Positions 9,504 to 18,261 of a stretch of DNA of 36,158 nucleotides are shown here, one piece after another (within the stretch, counting starts at the first letter, position 1; each line of letters begins with the position of its first letter). Source of the DNA: Bacteroidota bacterium. GTDB taxonomy: Bacteria; Bacteroidota; Bacteroidia; Chitinophagales; Saprospiraceae. The translations under genes and the position numbers were made by a program. Where the stretch lies: the NCBI GenBank assembly GCA_014190515.1, contig BJGN01000017.1, positions 1-36,158 on the forward strand. Direction: 5' to 3'. The notes below the pieces were generated by a model. The model saw only the letters and a program-made list of their open reading frames with translations, searched no databases and was not told where the DNA came from.

Positions 9504-11693
9504 ATGCCGAAACGGTTTCCTTTCTATCCACAACTTGAGGCAATGGATTGCGGATCAACTTGCTTGCGCATGGTTGCCAAATTTTATGGTCGTTTCTATT
9601 CATTAGAGTATTTAAGGGAAATTAGTAATACTGGAAAAGATGGCGTTTCTCTCTTAGATCTTAGTGAGGCAGCAGAAATTATTGGTTTAAAAACTTTAGC
9701 GGTAGAGGCAGATATTGTTCAATTACAAGATGTTATCCCTAAACCATGTATAATAAATTGGGGTAATAATCATTTCGTTGTCGTTTATCACCAAGATTCC
9801 GCTAAGGTGTGGATTGCCGATCCTGCACAGGGGAAGTATAAATTAAATAATGACAAATTTATACAAAAATGGATAGGTGAAGAAGCTGAAATCGAAAATT
9901 CAGGAATCGTTTTAATATGCCAAAGTACACCTGATTTTTATACATTCAATGGCAAAGAGCCACTAAAGGGTAGTTGGCAATATGTTTCTAATTATTTTAA
10001 ACAGTATAAAGCTCTCATTTTTCAGATTGTTATCGGATTATTCTTAGGTAGTACGCTGCAACTACTTTTTCCTTTTTTTATAAAAAGTATAGTTGATATA
10101 GGCATTAATAACAATGACCTTTCTTTTATAGCGTTAGTTCTAATTGCACAACTTATTTTATTTATAAGCCAGATTTCTGTCGAATTTATTAGAAATTGGA
10201 ATATACTTCATGTAGGAAGTAGGGTTAATATTAGTTTATTATCTGACTTTCTTATAAAGCTAACCAAACTACCCTTTAGATTTTTTGATACTAAATTACC
10301 AGGAGATTTAATTCAGCGGTTTAATGATCACGAACGGGTACAAAAATTCATAAGTTCTACTTCGCTGATTTCTATTTTTTCAATTTTGAATCTTCTTGCT
10401 TTTGGTGTTGTCCTTTTATTCTGGAATAAAGCAATCTTTATCATTTTTATCATCGGTTCGTTATTAAATATAGTTTGGGTTTTAGGTTTTATGAAGTGGA
10501 GGAAATCGCTTGATATAAAAAAATTTGAATATAATAGTGACAACCAAAATAGTATCAATGAGTTGATTACCGGTATGCAAGATATTAAGTTATTTAATGC
10601 AGAAAAGTTAAAAAGATGGTCATGGGAGAAGGTTCAAGCTAAATTATTTAATACTGAAACAGAAAATTTAAAACTGGAACAAGTTCAAAGAGCTGGTGCT
10701 TTATTTTTCAATGAAACTAAGAATCTTTTGATTATATATCTGGTTGCTCAAGGTGTTCTAAGTACAAGACTCACGCTGGGTATGTTAGTTGCCATTCAAT
10801 ATATTATAGGCCAGCTAAATATGCAGATTAATCAATTAACTGAATTTTTAAAATCGATGCAAGATGCCAAAATTAGTTTAGAAAGAATTGGTGAAATCCA
10901 TCTTAAAGAAAATGAAAAAGTTATAGAGGAAAATAATATTGTTTTTCCTTCTGAAGGTGATATTGTATTGGAGAATGTAAACTTTAGTTATGCAGGAATT
11001 AATGCTACGCCCAATATAAAGAATATTAACTTGAGTATTCCTAATGGAAAAATAACGGCTATTCTTGGTCCAAGTGGTAGTGGCAAAACTACTTTATTGA
11101 AAATTTTATTAAATCTATATAAGCCTACGGAAGGAAAGATAAAATTGGGAGAATTAAATTTATTATCGGTTAATCCCAAATTATGGCGAAGTAAAATAGG
11201 TGTAGTCATGCAAGATGGTCATCTATTTAGTGATAGCATTGCAAAAAATATTGCTTTGGGTGAAGAAATTATAGATAAGCGTAAACTTCAACAATCCATT
11301 AATATAGCTAATTTACAATCTTATGTTGAGTATTTGCCATTGGGTTATAACACAATGATAGGTCCTGAAGGTCTGGGCTTAAGTCAAGGCCAAAAGCAAC
11401 GAATTCTTATAGCCAGAGCGGTTTATAAGGAACCTGACTTTCTTTTTTTTGACGAGGCTACCTCAGCTTTGGATACTTTTAATGAAATGTTGATTTTGGA
11501 AAATATAAAGACTGCTTTTAAAAATAAAACCATCATTATTGTTTCACATCGTTTGAGTACCGTTTTGAAAGCAGATCAAATTGTTGTTATGGAAGATGGA
11601 GAAATGATTGAGGTTGGTTCTCATGAGGAATTGACTTTTGTTAGAGGAGCATACTATCAATTAGTAAAAAATACAATGGAATTAGGATACTAG
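9504..11693 (+). CDS. Peptidase C39-containing ABC exporter (PCAT/bacteriocin-type)
   Basis: A 729-residue exporter that cleaves a leader peptide from its substrate and moves the mature peptide across the inner membrane. An N-terminal C39 protease domain (1-130) keeps Q10, catalytic C16 (DCGSTC), H90 (NNHFVVVY) and D106 (IADPAQG), so it should be active. The transmembrane domain spans about 165-450. The C-terminal ATPase has Walker A GPSGSGKT at 522-529, signature LSQGQ at 626-630 (Q in place of the usual second G-preceding residue, common in this group), and D650-E651 in FFDEATSALD. The HlyD adaptor gene begins directly at the stop codon. Known members process double-glycine leaders, but no such precursor gene is visible in the window. 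Confidence 0.95.
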   Translation: MPKRFPFYPQLEAMDCGSTCLRMVAKFYGRFYSLEYLREISNTGKDGVSLLDLSEAAEIIGLKTLAVEADIVQLQDVIPKPCIINWGNNHFVVVYHQDSAKVWIADPAQGKYKLNNDKFIQKWIGEEAEIENSGIVLICQSTPDFYTFNGKEPLKGSWQYVSNYFKQYKALIFQIVIGLFLGSTLQLLFPFFIKSIVDIGINNNDLSFIALVLIAQLILFISQISVEFIRNWNILHVGSRVNISLLSDFLIKLTKLPFRFFDTKLPGDLIQRFNDHERVQKFISSTSLISIFSILNLLAFGVVLLFWNKAIFIIFIIGSLLNIVWVLGFMKWRKSLDIKKFEYNSDNQNSINELITGMQDIKLFNAEKLKRWSWEKVQAKLFNTETENLKLEQVQRAGALFFNETKNLLIIYLVAQGVLSTRLTLGMLVAIQYIIGQLNMQINQLTEFLKSMQDAKISLERIGEIHLKENEKVIEENNIVFPSEGDIVLENVNFSYAGINATPNIKNINLSIPNGKITAILGPSGSGKTTLLKILLNLYKPTEGKIKLGELNLLSVNPKLWRSKIGVVMQDGHLFSDSIAKNIALGEEIIDKRKLQQSINIANLQSYVEYLPLGYNTMIGPEGLGLSQGQKQRILIARAVYKEPDFLFFDEATSALDTFNEMLILENIKTAFKNKTIIIVSHRLSTVLKADQIVVMEDGEMIEVGSHEELTFVRGAYYQLVKNTMELGY

Positions 11694-12968
11694 ATGAAGA
11701 ATGAAAATAATATAGAGGTTCTCAACGAAGAAATTCAAGAAATTCTTGGTACAACCCCCGGGTGGATCATCAGATTTGGTAATCTAATTTTTTTAATTGT
11801 TATTGTTGTCTTAATATGGTTATCCTATTGGATACAATACCCAGACGTAGTTGTGAGTGAAATAATTGTTTCATTTAATGATCCACCAACTAAACTTATA
11901 TCTACCAAGTCAGGATATCTGAATAAATTACATGCTGTTAATAATCAGAAGGTAAAGAAAGGTCAATTACTGATTTCATATAATTCAGAGGCTAATTATA
12001 AAGATGTTCTATTTCTTTATGAAAAATTACTTCTAGTTAAACAAACGGATCAATCATCAATTTTATCATTGTCATTTACTGATAATTACAGTATTGGGGA
12101 GTTGCAGAAATATTTATATCAATTTCTAGATAAACAAAAACAATATAGTTTAAGGGTAAAAGGGATATCTGAGGTTACAAATAAAAGTGATAAACAAAAA
12201 CAAATCAGCTCTTTAGAAAATGGTATAGAGTATTCGACAGTTCTGAGAGATAATTTGGCCATACAGATTGAAAATACACAAATTCAGTTGAAGAATGAGG
12301 AAGCTATGGTTAAAATGGATAAATTATCACAATCTGAATTAAATAAAACAAGAGATAAATTAACGGTTCTTTCGTCGAACTTAAATGCTACCGAAGCTGA
12401 AATAAAAGATAAACAGTTTAAAATCAGTAATTTAAAATCTGATTTAGTTAATTTAAGTGTTAGTAGTGAAAAGGGTAGGGAAGTCGCACTTTCAGAAATG
12501 AATGCTGCATTTGTGCAATTTAAATCTATTGTATCACAATGGATTTCTTCTCATTTAATTATTTCACCCACAGATGGAACGGTACAGTTCACGAATAAAT
12601 TTCTCAAGTCTGGTCAATATGTCAATAAAGATGAACCTTTATTAATTATAATTCAGCCTCAATCAAATAAGATGAAAGGAATAATGAACGTTCCATTTAA
12701 TGAAAGCGGTAATATCAAAAGAAACCAAAAAGTATTTGTAAGATTGAATAGTTATCCAGCATCAAAGTATGGTATCATACAAGGAAAAGTAGCGTCAAGT
12801 TCAAGTATAGCTTTAGAGGAAAACGGAAAATTAGTTTCACCAGTTACAATTTATTTTGAGAACGGCATAGTTACAAATACAGGCTACAAGGTTTCAACTA
12901 AAAAAGAACTTTCAGGTATGGCCAGAATAATTACTCAAAATAAGAGGTTCATTCAACGAATATTTTAA
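11694..12968 (+). CDS. HlyD-family periplasmic adaptor of the C39 exporter
   Basis: A 424-residue membrane fusion protein that links an inner-membrane ABC exporter to an outer-membrane channel. Residues about 25-48 form one membrane helix; a short lipoyl-like half (LISTKSGYLNKLHAVNNQKVKKGQLL) precedes a long helical hairpin at about 110-275, and the second half with the beta-barrel follows (LIISPTDGTVQF, then KRNQKVFVRLNSYP). Its ATG directly follows the TAG of the exporter gene (0 bases between), so translation is coupled. A TolC-like outer-membrane partner is not present and must be encoded elsewhere. The operon ends at the hairpin near 13064-13104. Confidence 0.93.
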   Translation: MKNENNIEVLNEEIQEILGTTPGWIIRFGNLIFLIVIVVLIWLSYWIQYPDVVVSEIIVSFNDPPTKLISTKSGYLNKLHAVNNQKVKKGQLLISYNSEANYKDVLFLYEKLLLVKQTDQSSILSLSFTDNYSIGELQKYLYQFLDKQKQYSLRVKGISEVTNKSDKQKQISSLENGIEYSTVLRDNLAIQIENTQIQLKNEEAMVKMDKLSQSELNKTRDKLTVLSSNLNATEAEIKDKQFKISNLKSDLVNLSVSSEKGREVALSEMNAAFVQFKSIVSQWISSHLIISPTDGTVQFTNKFLKSGQYVNKDEPLLIIIQPQSNKMKGIMNVPFNESGNIKRNQKVFVRLNSYPASKYGIIQGKVASSSSIALEENGKLVSPVTIYFENGIVTNTGYKVSTKKELSGMARIITQNKRFIQRIF

Positions 12969-13063
12969 TTGATCAAAATTTCAGTTTTTTAAAATGAAAC
13001 GGAAAATGTAATTTAGGAAATTATACTTAACATAATGTAAATTATCTGTTTTAAAAAGGCATT

Positions 13064-13104
13064 AAAACCTCCAAGACGTATCAAGCGCGACCTGGAGGTT
13101 TTTT
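13064..13104. terminator. Bidirectional rho-independent terminator between hlyD-like gene and yajC
   Basis: A 10-bp inverted repeat (AAAACCTCCA at 13064-13073, TGGAGGTTTT at 13093-13102) with a 19-base loop. The T-run to 13104 follows it on the plus strand, and the A-run at its left edge gives a T-run for the minus strand. It lies between two convergent genes and can serve both. Confidence 0.75.
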
Positions 13105-13119
13105 GCGTTCCAAAAAAAA

Positions 13120-13437
13120 TTAACTTTCTATGGTCGCATTCACATTTTCTGTAAGCTCTTTGGAAATAGCGTTCTTTGTAACTCGTATATACACCTTAGG
13201 AGAAACTTCTAAGGTTACAATACTGTCCTCAATTTTAGATATTCTGCCAAGTATTCCACTACTTGTTACCACATCTTTATTCTTGTCTAAGCTTTCCTGA
13301 AATAATTTTTGTTCCTTCTGACGTTTTGCTTGTGGTCGTATCATTAACAACCAAAATACTAAAAACATTGAAACGATGAAAATTAGGTTAATCCATGATG
13401 ATGAACCTGTTGCGTTGGCTTGTAGTAAAAAAAACAT
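13120..13437 (-). CDS. yajC: Preprotein translocase accessory subunit YajC
   Basis: A 105-residue protein with one membrane helix near residues 15-35 (INLIFIVSMFLVFWLLMI) followed at once by the family motif RPQAKRQKEQ and a small cytoplasmic domain (VVTSSGILGRISKIED). YajC associates with SecDF-SecYEG and helps protein export. It follows the DUF1573 lipoprotein gene after 18 bases; the DUF1573-yajC order is common in Bacteroidota. The gene ends just before the bidirectional hairpin. Confidence 0.95.
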   Translation of the reverse strand: MFFLLQANATGSSSWINLIFIVSMFLVFWLLMIRPQAKRQKEQKLFQESLDKNKDVVTSSGILGRISKIEDSIVTLEVSPKVYIRVTKNAISKELTENVNATIES

Positions 13438-13455
13438 AGCTTTATGATTTATAAT

Positions 13456-13944
13456 TTAGTTTTTTGATGTGACAATTCCGTCTAAATATAGTAATGTTTC
13501 TACAGGAAATGTATTAGCAACTACGGTAATTAATTTTTTTTGTTCATTTGTTTTACCCTCACTATTGAATTTAACCTTAATAAAACCTCCCCTACCTGGT
13601 TCAATCATACCCTTGGGCCATTCGGGTACAGTACAACCACAAGTACCATAAACATCCAATATATATAAAGGTACATTTCCCGAATTTAAAAATTGAAATG
13701 ATTTTTCAACAATTTCTCCCTCTTTTATCCTTCCAAAAGAAATTTTAGTCTCTAAAAATTTTATTTTAGCTACTTTTGAAGTATCTAACCCTTGCTCTCC
13801 AAGTGGATTTCTAATGATTTCAGAGGGAGAAAGTTCCCTACCTAGCCTTATTTCCTCTACCTTTTTCTCATTTGATGTGCTTGTTTGACAACTCGATATT
13901 GAGAAAAATATCAATAATGAAAAATATACCTTAATTTTACTCAT
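13456..13944 (-). CDS. DUF1573 lipoprotein
   Basis: A 162-residue exported protein: the N-terminus from the ATG at 13942-13944 is a lipoprotein signal (MSKIKVYFSLLIFFSISSC) with the lipobox SISSC, so Cys19 is probably lipidated. The rest is a single Ig-like DUF1573 domain with the family signature GTCGCTVPEWP and the paired strand motifs SFGRIKEGEIVEKSFQF and GGFIKVKFNSEGK. The function of DUF1573 is not established. A TTG seven codons further upstream keeps the frame open, but it lies inside the TATTTTTG -7 box, so that start is rejected. The gene is upstream of yajC in the same transcript. Confidence 0.9.
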   Translation of the reverse strand: MSKIKVYFSLLIFFSISSCQTSTSNEKKVEEIRLGRELSPSEIIRNPLGEQGLDTSKVAKIKFLETKISFGRIKEGEIVEKSFQFLNSGNVPLYILDVYGTCGCTVPEWPKGMIEPGRGGFIKVKFNSEGKTNEQKKLITVVANTFPVETLLYLDGIVTSKN

Positions 13945-13962
13945 TTTCTTGATTTGAAGGGA

Positions 13963-13970
13963 CAAAAATA
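13963..13970 (-). promoter_or_regulatory. Bacteroidota-type -7 box of the DUF1573-yajC operon
   Basis: On the minus strand this reads TATTTTTG, an exact TAnnTTTG match. Transcription would start near 13957, some 13 bases before the ATG at 13944, which supports that start over the upstream TTG. A TTG -33 element at the normal spacing is not evident. Confidence 0.45.
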
Positions 13971-14047
13971 AGGTTTTTGTAACAATGAAATTAAGTTCCT
14001 TGTTAAATACTACATTTTTTTATAATCTTTAGGTCTAAATACGTATT

Positions 14048-15823
14048 ATGCCTCACAAATACGCCATGGGGATTATTGGAAATGGTTCCTGGCTTGCTCT
14101 CATAAATAATTTTGGAAACGTTACCTGGCTTTGTTGGCCTCATTTTGATAGCAGTTTCCTTTTTGGTAATCTTCTCGACAAATATAATGGTGGCGATTAC
14201 AAAATAATACCTCAATCTGATATTATTAATACCTTTCAGCGATACCTTGAGGATACAAATATTCTGGTAACATCTATAGAAACCAACAATGGTACTTTCG
14301 AGATAAATGACTTTGCTCCAATATTTTACAGCTCATCGGAATTAATTAGACCTCATATTTTTATAAGGAAAATCACACCCATTAAAGGATATAATTTAAT
14401 AAAATTACAATGCACCCCTACTTACCAATATGGAAATCAACAATACCATACTGTTGTTAATGAAAATAGCATTCATTACTATTTAAATGAAAAATCTATA
14501 TATGTTTATTGCTCTAATATTCAACTATTTAATGACGTAGCTTCATTTTTTGCTCTAGATAAACCCATTTATTTAGTAATGACCAATGAAAAAAATCATT
14601 GGCATAATATAGCCTCAGAAGCAGAAGATTTATTTATAAAAACAAAAAACTATTGGAAAGAATGGGTCGATAATTTGGCTATTCCTACTTTATATAAACA
14701 CGAGGTGATTCGTTCTGCCTTATCTTTACATCTTCATGTTTTTAACAACGGAGCAATTATTGCTGCAGCAACTACTTCACTACCTGAATTTTTAGGTTCA
14801 ACAAGAAATTGGGACTACCGATTTTGCTGGATGAGAGATAGCTACTACACTCTCCTGGCGTTTGACCTTCTTAATAATAAAGAAATAATACAAAAATATG
14901 CTCATTATTTATCTCTCATAAATGAAAAATATGATGAAAGATGGCCACCATTGCACACTATTTCCCTGGACAGAGATCCCAAAGAACTAGAACTAAATTT
15001 ACCAGGATATTTAAATGAAAAACCGGTAAGAATTGGAAATCAAGCATTTGAACATATTCAAAATGACATTTATGGGCAGGTAATTACTACGCTTCTACCC
15101 TATTTTACCAATGACAAAATTCCATTGGAGACTAGAATGCAATTTCTACCTCTTATTCGAAACATGTTAAATATGATTCAAAAAACAATGAATGAACCTG
15201 ACAACGGCTTATGGGAATTTAGAGGCCTAAAACAATTTCATTGTTATACCTACCTGTTTCATTGGGCAGGTTGTAAATCTGCCTTAAAAATAGCTGATAT
15301 TTTTGACGATAAATTAATGTTTAATCACGCTACGACCAATTTATCTAAAGCTATCGATAAAATTGAGTGTTGTTTCGACAAGAAATCAGGACTTTACTAT
15401 CAAGCCATAGGAAATAAAAACCTCGATGCCAGTCTCCTACAACTAATTACCATGCATTACTTGAAACCCGACGACCCCAGAGCTACTCACTTACTTTTAA
15501 CTTTGGAGGATAAATTATCTGCGGAAAACGGTCTTTTTTACAGGTATATACACGAGGACGATTTTGGTAAGCCGGAAGCTACCTTTTTAATTTGCGCCTT
15601 TTGGCATGTAGAAGCACTGGCCATTATGAATTATAAGGACAAAGCCATAGCTAATTTGAATAAAATATTAGAATATAGCAATCATTTGAGTTTATTTAGC
15701 GAAGACGTTCATGCAAAAACTGGTAGTCAATGGGGAAATTTCCCCCAAACTTATTCCCATGCAGGTCTAATTCAAGCAGTGAATGTAATTCATAATCCTA
15801 ATAAAATGCCTTTATATCTATGA
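14048..15823 (+). CDS. Glycoside hydrolase family 15 (glucoamylase/trehalase-like)
   Basis: A 591-residue cytoplasmic enzyme (no signal peptide) of the inverting GH15 family, which releases glucose from alpha-glucans or trehalose. The N-terminal beta domain has the usual start IGNGSWLALINNFGNVTWLCWPHFDSS (residues 10-36). The (alpha/alpha)6 barrel carries STRNWDYRFCWMRD, the general acid E390 in DNGLWEFRG, and the general base E552 in the C-terminal SEDVHAK...GNFPQTYSHAGL block. All family landmarks and the length are intact. Its last 4 bases (ATGA) overlap the start of shikimate kinase, so the two are translationally coupled. Choosing between glucoamylase, isomaltose-type and trehalase activity is not possible from the motifs. 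Confidence 0.92.
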   Translation: MPHKYAMGIIGNGSWLALINNFGNVTWLCWPHFDSSFLFGNLLDKYNGGDYKIIPQSDIINTFQRYLEDTNILVTSIETNNGTFEINDFAPIFYSSSELIRPHIFIRKITPIKGYNLIKLQCTPTYQYGNQQYHTVVNENSIHYYLNEKSIYVYCSNIQLFNDVASFFALDKPIYLVMTNEKNHWHNIASEAEDLFIKTKNYWKEWVDNLAIPTLYKHEVIRSALSLHLHVFNNGAIIAAATTSLPEFLGSTRNWDYRFCWMRDSYYTLLAFDLLNNKEIIQKYAHYLSLINEKYDERWPPLHTISLDRDPKELELNLPGYLNEKPVRIGNQAFEHIQNDIYGQVITTLLPYFTNDKIPLETRMQFLPLIRNMLNMIQKTMNEPDNGLWEFRGLKQFHCYTYLFHWAGCKSALKIADIFDDKLMFNHATTNLSKAIDKIECCFDKKSGLYYQAIGNKNLDASLLQLITMHYLKPDDPRATHLLLTLEDKLSAENGLFYRYIHEDDFGKPEATFLICAFWHVEALAIMNYKDKAIANLNKILEYSNHLSLFSEDVHAKTGSQWGNFPQTYSHAGLIQAVNVIHNPNKMPLYL

Positions 15824-16350
15824 AAAATATTTACCTCTTAGGATTTATGGGGTCTGGAAAATCATTCTATGGAAAATATTTATCCAAAAAGTTCAATTTG
15901 AAATTTTTAGATTTAGACGAATTTATAGAAACTACTTTGAATTTAAGTATTCCTCAAATTTTTAATAGTATAGGCGAAAAAGGATTTAGGGAAAACGAAG
16001 CAAATTTATTAAGAAAAACGATCGATTTTAACCAAAATATCATATCCTGTGGAGGAGGTACTCCATGTTTTCATGATAATATGAAATGGATTAAAGACCA
16101 CGGAATATCTATTTATCTAAAAACATCAGAAGAATTATTATTTAAAAGACTAAACTATCAAAAAGAAGGAAGACCATTAATAAGTAGTATGTCAGATGAC
16201 GAACTAAAACAATTCATTTCAATAAAAATTACTGAAAGAGAAAAATTCTATGAACAGGCTGATTATACATACTTACAATGGCAAGATGAAAATTCTCCTG
16301 TTGAACTGGAAAAATATATTGAAGATAAATTACAAAGAAGTAGGTCCTAA
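15820..16350 (+). CDS. aroK: Shikimate kinase
   Basis: Phosphorylates shikimate to shikimate 3-phosphate with ATP in chorismate/aromatic amino acid synthesis. Seen: Walker A GFMGSGKS at 8-15, the Mg/shikimate motif DLDEFIE with D31/D33, shikimate-binding R57 and E60 (FRENE), the GGG loop at 78-80 (CGGGTP), and the lid arginine region GRPLI. The 176-residue length is normal. The start overlaps the stop of the GH15 gene, and the 3' end overlaps the convergent DUF5686-like gene by 21 bases. Confidence 0.95.
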   Translation: MKNIYLLGFMGSGKSFYGKYLSKKFNLKFLDLDEFIETTLNLSIPQIFNSIGEKGFRENEANLLRKTIDFNQNIISCGGGTPCFHDNMKWIKDHGISIYLKTSEELLFKRLNYQKEGRPLISSMSDDELKQFISIKITEREKFYEQADYTYLQWQDENSPVELEKYIEDKLQRSRS

Positions 16351-17529
16351 AATTATTCTAGGTCCCAGCCATTTTCCATCATATCTTGCCGAAACAATTT
16401 CTAAACGAAAATTTTTTAAAATATTATCTAAAGCGTAACCCATTTCTAAGAATGGTTGTAGTTTATCAGTGATAGCAAGATTAATAAATATATTCTCTAA
16501 TACCTTTGATTTTTTTATAAATAACCATTTACTTAATAAAAAATTAGCCGTCTGGGTCTGAATATGTATCCTATGAAAATAATTATTCGTACTAAATTCA
16601 TAATAAGGTAAAAGCCTGAAGGTAGAGATAACAGGATGACTGGTTTTCAGTGTTCTCCCTGTTGGAAAATGATAAAAATCATTAAAATGAAGAAAATCTT
16701 GTTGTATGAATTTACCTGATATGAAGTTGACATCTATTCGACCAAACTTTTTTATATTAAATGATTGAGAGAAGGCCAGTTCTAAAAAATCAAAGTTTGA
16801 CTCACTTTCTAAAAAACCAGGCATTCCTTTTTTATAATTAATAGTTAAAAATGGAGAATAAGACAATGAAAAAGTATGTATGAGTGCTTTGTCCCTCAAA
16901 TTAAATGATTCTAAGGGCTCATTTCGTTTGAAATTCCAACGCTGAAAATTGTAATTTTCAAGATAATTTCTGTCTGCGAACTCCGATGATGCTTGAAAAA
17001 TAAAATTGGAAAAAAGAGTTTGATTTAACTGAACCTTAAAAAATTTCTTTTCTATAAACAACAACGGATTTAATCCGTCTATAACATTTATAATAGAAAT
17101 AATTTGCTCATTTTTTATGAAGGGCTGATTAACCTGTGTTAAAAAATTTCCAGCTGAGAAAAAAAGCTGGGATGAATTAAATTTCTCATTAACAAGGAAT
17201 GCTGAAACCTCAGCTTCTGCATATAAAATTTTACGTTGGATAGCATATCTTGGATGTAAAGAAAATGTTATAGGTTTTTTAGCATTAAACCTTGATTTTA
17301 TACCTGTTTGACACAAAAAACCGTCTATTGGATTGAAAAGAAAAACGTTTGAAATTGGTGACAAACTGATATCCAAATGATTGTTAACCCTTATATATAC
17401 AGAATCTAAGAGTACTGCTGGAAAAGAATCAATCGTTATAGATGGACGTAATAAAGAGGTATATGCGTACAAAAAATTGAGATTAAGGTTAATGGCAAAA
17501 AAGAAACCCAAAAACCTTAATCTTAACAT
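16330..17529 (-). CDS. Short DUF5686-like outer-membrane beta-barrel protein
   Basis: A 399-residue predicted exported protein. The first ~22 residues resemble a signal peptide (FLGFFFAINLNLNFLYA), and the remainder is made of alternating hydrophobic strands rich in aromatics, as in an outer-membrane barrel. The order of motifs, including FNPIDGF, a HPRYAIQRKILYAEAEVS strand, NYLENYNFQRWNF, FRLLPYYEFSTNNYFHRIHI and a closing LEMGYALDNILKNFRLEIV, resembles the C-terminal half of DUF5686 proteins. Those are usually about 800 residues with a carboxypeptidase-regulatory-like N-terminal domain, which is missing here, while a signal peptide is kept. It is the third gene after folE and the SDR (12-base gap). 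Family assignment is from memory of the motif order; function unknown. Confidence 0.6.
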   Translation of the reverse strand: MLRLRFLGFFFAINLNLNFLYAYTSLLRPSITIDSFPAVLLDSVYIRVNNHLDISLSPISNVFLFNPIDGFLCQTGIKSRFNAKKPITFSLHPRYAIQRKILYAEAEVSAFLVNEKFNSSQLFFSAGNFLTQVNQPFIKNEQIISIINVIDGLNPLLFIEKKFFKVQLNQTLFSNFIFQASSEFADRNYLENYNFQRWNFKRNEPLESFNLRDKALIHTFSLSYSPFLTINYKKGMPGFLESESNFDFLELAFSQSFNIKKFGRIDVNFISGKFIQQDFLHFNDFYHFPTGRTLKTSHPVISTFRLLPYYEFSTNNYFHRIHIQTQTANFLLSKWLFIKKSKVLENIFINLAITDKLQPFLEMGYALDNILKNFRLEIVSARYDGKWLGPRIILGPTSL

Positions 17530-17541
17530 GCGGACTAACCA

Positions 17542-18261
17542 TTAAATGGCTTGATGATTAAACGGTTGAATAACCATTTCAGAAACTACAGCCGACGAAG
17601 GTTGTTGGCAAAGAAACCAAATGGATTTTGCTGCTTCCTTTACTGCAATCATCTTATCACGTTGAACCTTCAAATCTATATTATCCCAAAATGGAGAGTC
17701 AACGCCCCCCATGTATATATTAGTTATTCTTATTTCAGTTCTTTTTAGTTCCTCTCTAAGAGACTTTAACATACCATTTAAACCATATTTTGACGCTGCA
17801 TAAGCTGCTGCCCCTGCCATAGGCGTTTTACCCAAAACACCGGGGATATTAATGATAAGACCCTTCTTTTGCTCTTTCATTTTCGGCAGGACGGCATGAA
17901 TCAAACTGAAAGCCCCCACAAGATTTACGTCAAGTGAATCTTTAAAATCTTCAATACTTAATGATTCAAAAGATTTAATAATACCTATACCCGCTGCATT
18001 TATGAGTATATCAATAGGAGCTCCTGACATAGATTGAATCTCATCAACCATAAGATGGATACTATCTGTATTTTTAAGATCAATAACAAATCTATTTTTA
18101 ACAGGAATACCTATTGCATTACAAATAGAATTAAGATTTTCGGCATTTCTTCCGGAAACATAAACTTTAGCGCCAGACTGATGTAAAAGTTTACATGTTT
18201 CTGCCCCAATACCACCTGTTCCACCTACTACCAGAACAATTTTATTTAATAAAGTTTCCAT
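17542..18261 (-). CDS. Short-chain dehydrogenase/reductase with a missing catalytic serine
   Basis: A 239-residue classical-type SDR using NAD(P)H. The nucleotide-binding loop GGTGGIG is at 13-19, NAAG at 88-91, the structural Asn N113 in DVNLVG, and the active-site Y154 and K158 in YAASK. The catalytic Ser normally 13 residues before the Tyr is replaced by Gly: the block reads IINIPGVLG with G141 at the Ser position (codon GGT). Its start codon directly abuts the folE stop, so it is probably co-translated; a role in pterin reduction (as for FolM or sepiapterin reductase, both SDRs) is possible but only suggested by this neighbour. Confidence 0.88.
   Translation of the reverse strand: METLLNKIVLVVGGTGGIGAETCKLLHQSGAKVYVSGRNAENLNSICNAIGIPVKNRFVIDLKNTDSIHLMVDEIQSMSGAPIDILINAAGIGIIKSFESLSIEDFKDSLDVNLVGAFSLIHAVLPKMKEQKKGLIINIPGVLGKTPMAGAAAYAASKYGLNGMLKSLREELKRTEIRITNIYMGGVDSPFWDNIDLKVQRDKMIAVKEAAKSIWFLCQQPSSAVVSEMVIQPFNHQAI

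Noticed and set aside
13945-13965. Longer DUF1573 start at a TTG (13965)
   Set aside because: The TTG is part of the TATTTTTG promoter box, and the ATG at 13944 gives a standard lipoprotein signal.
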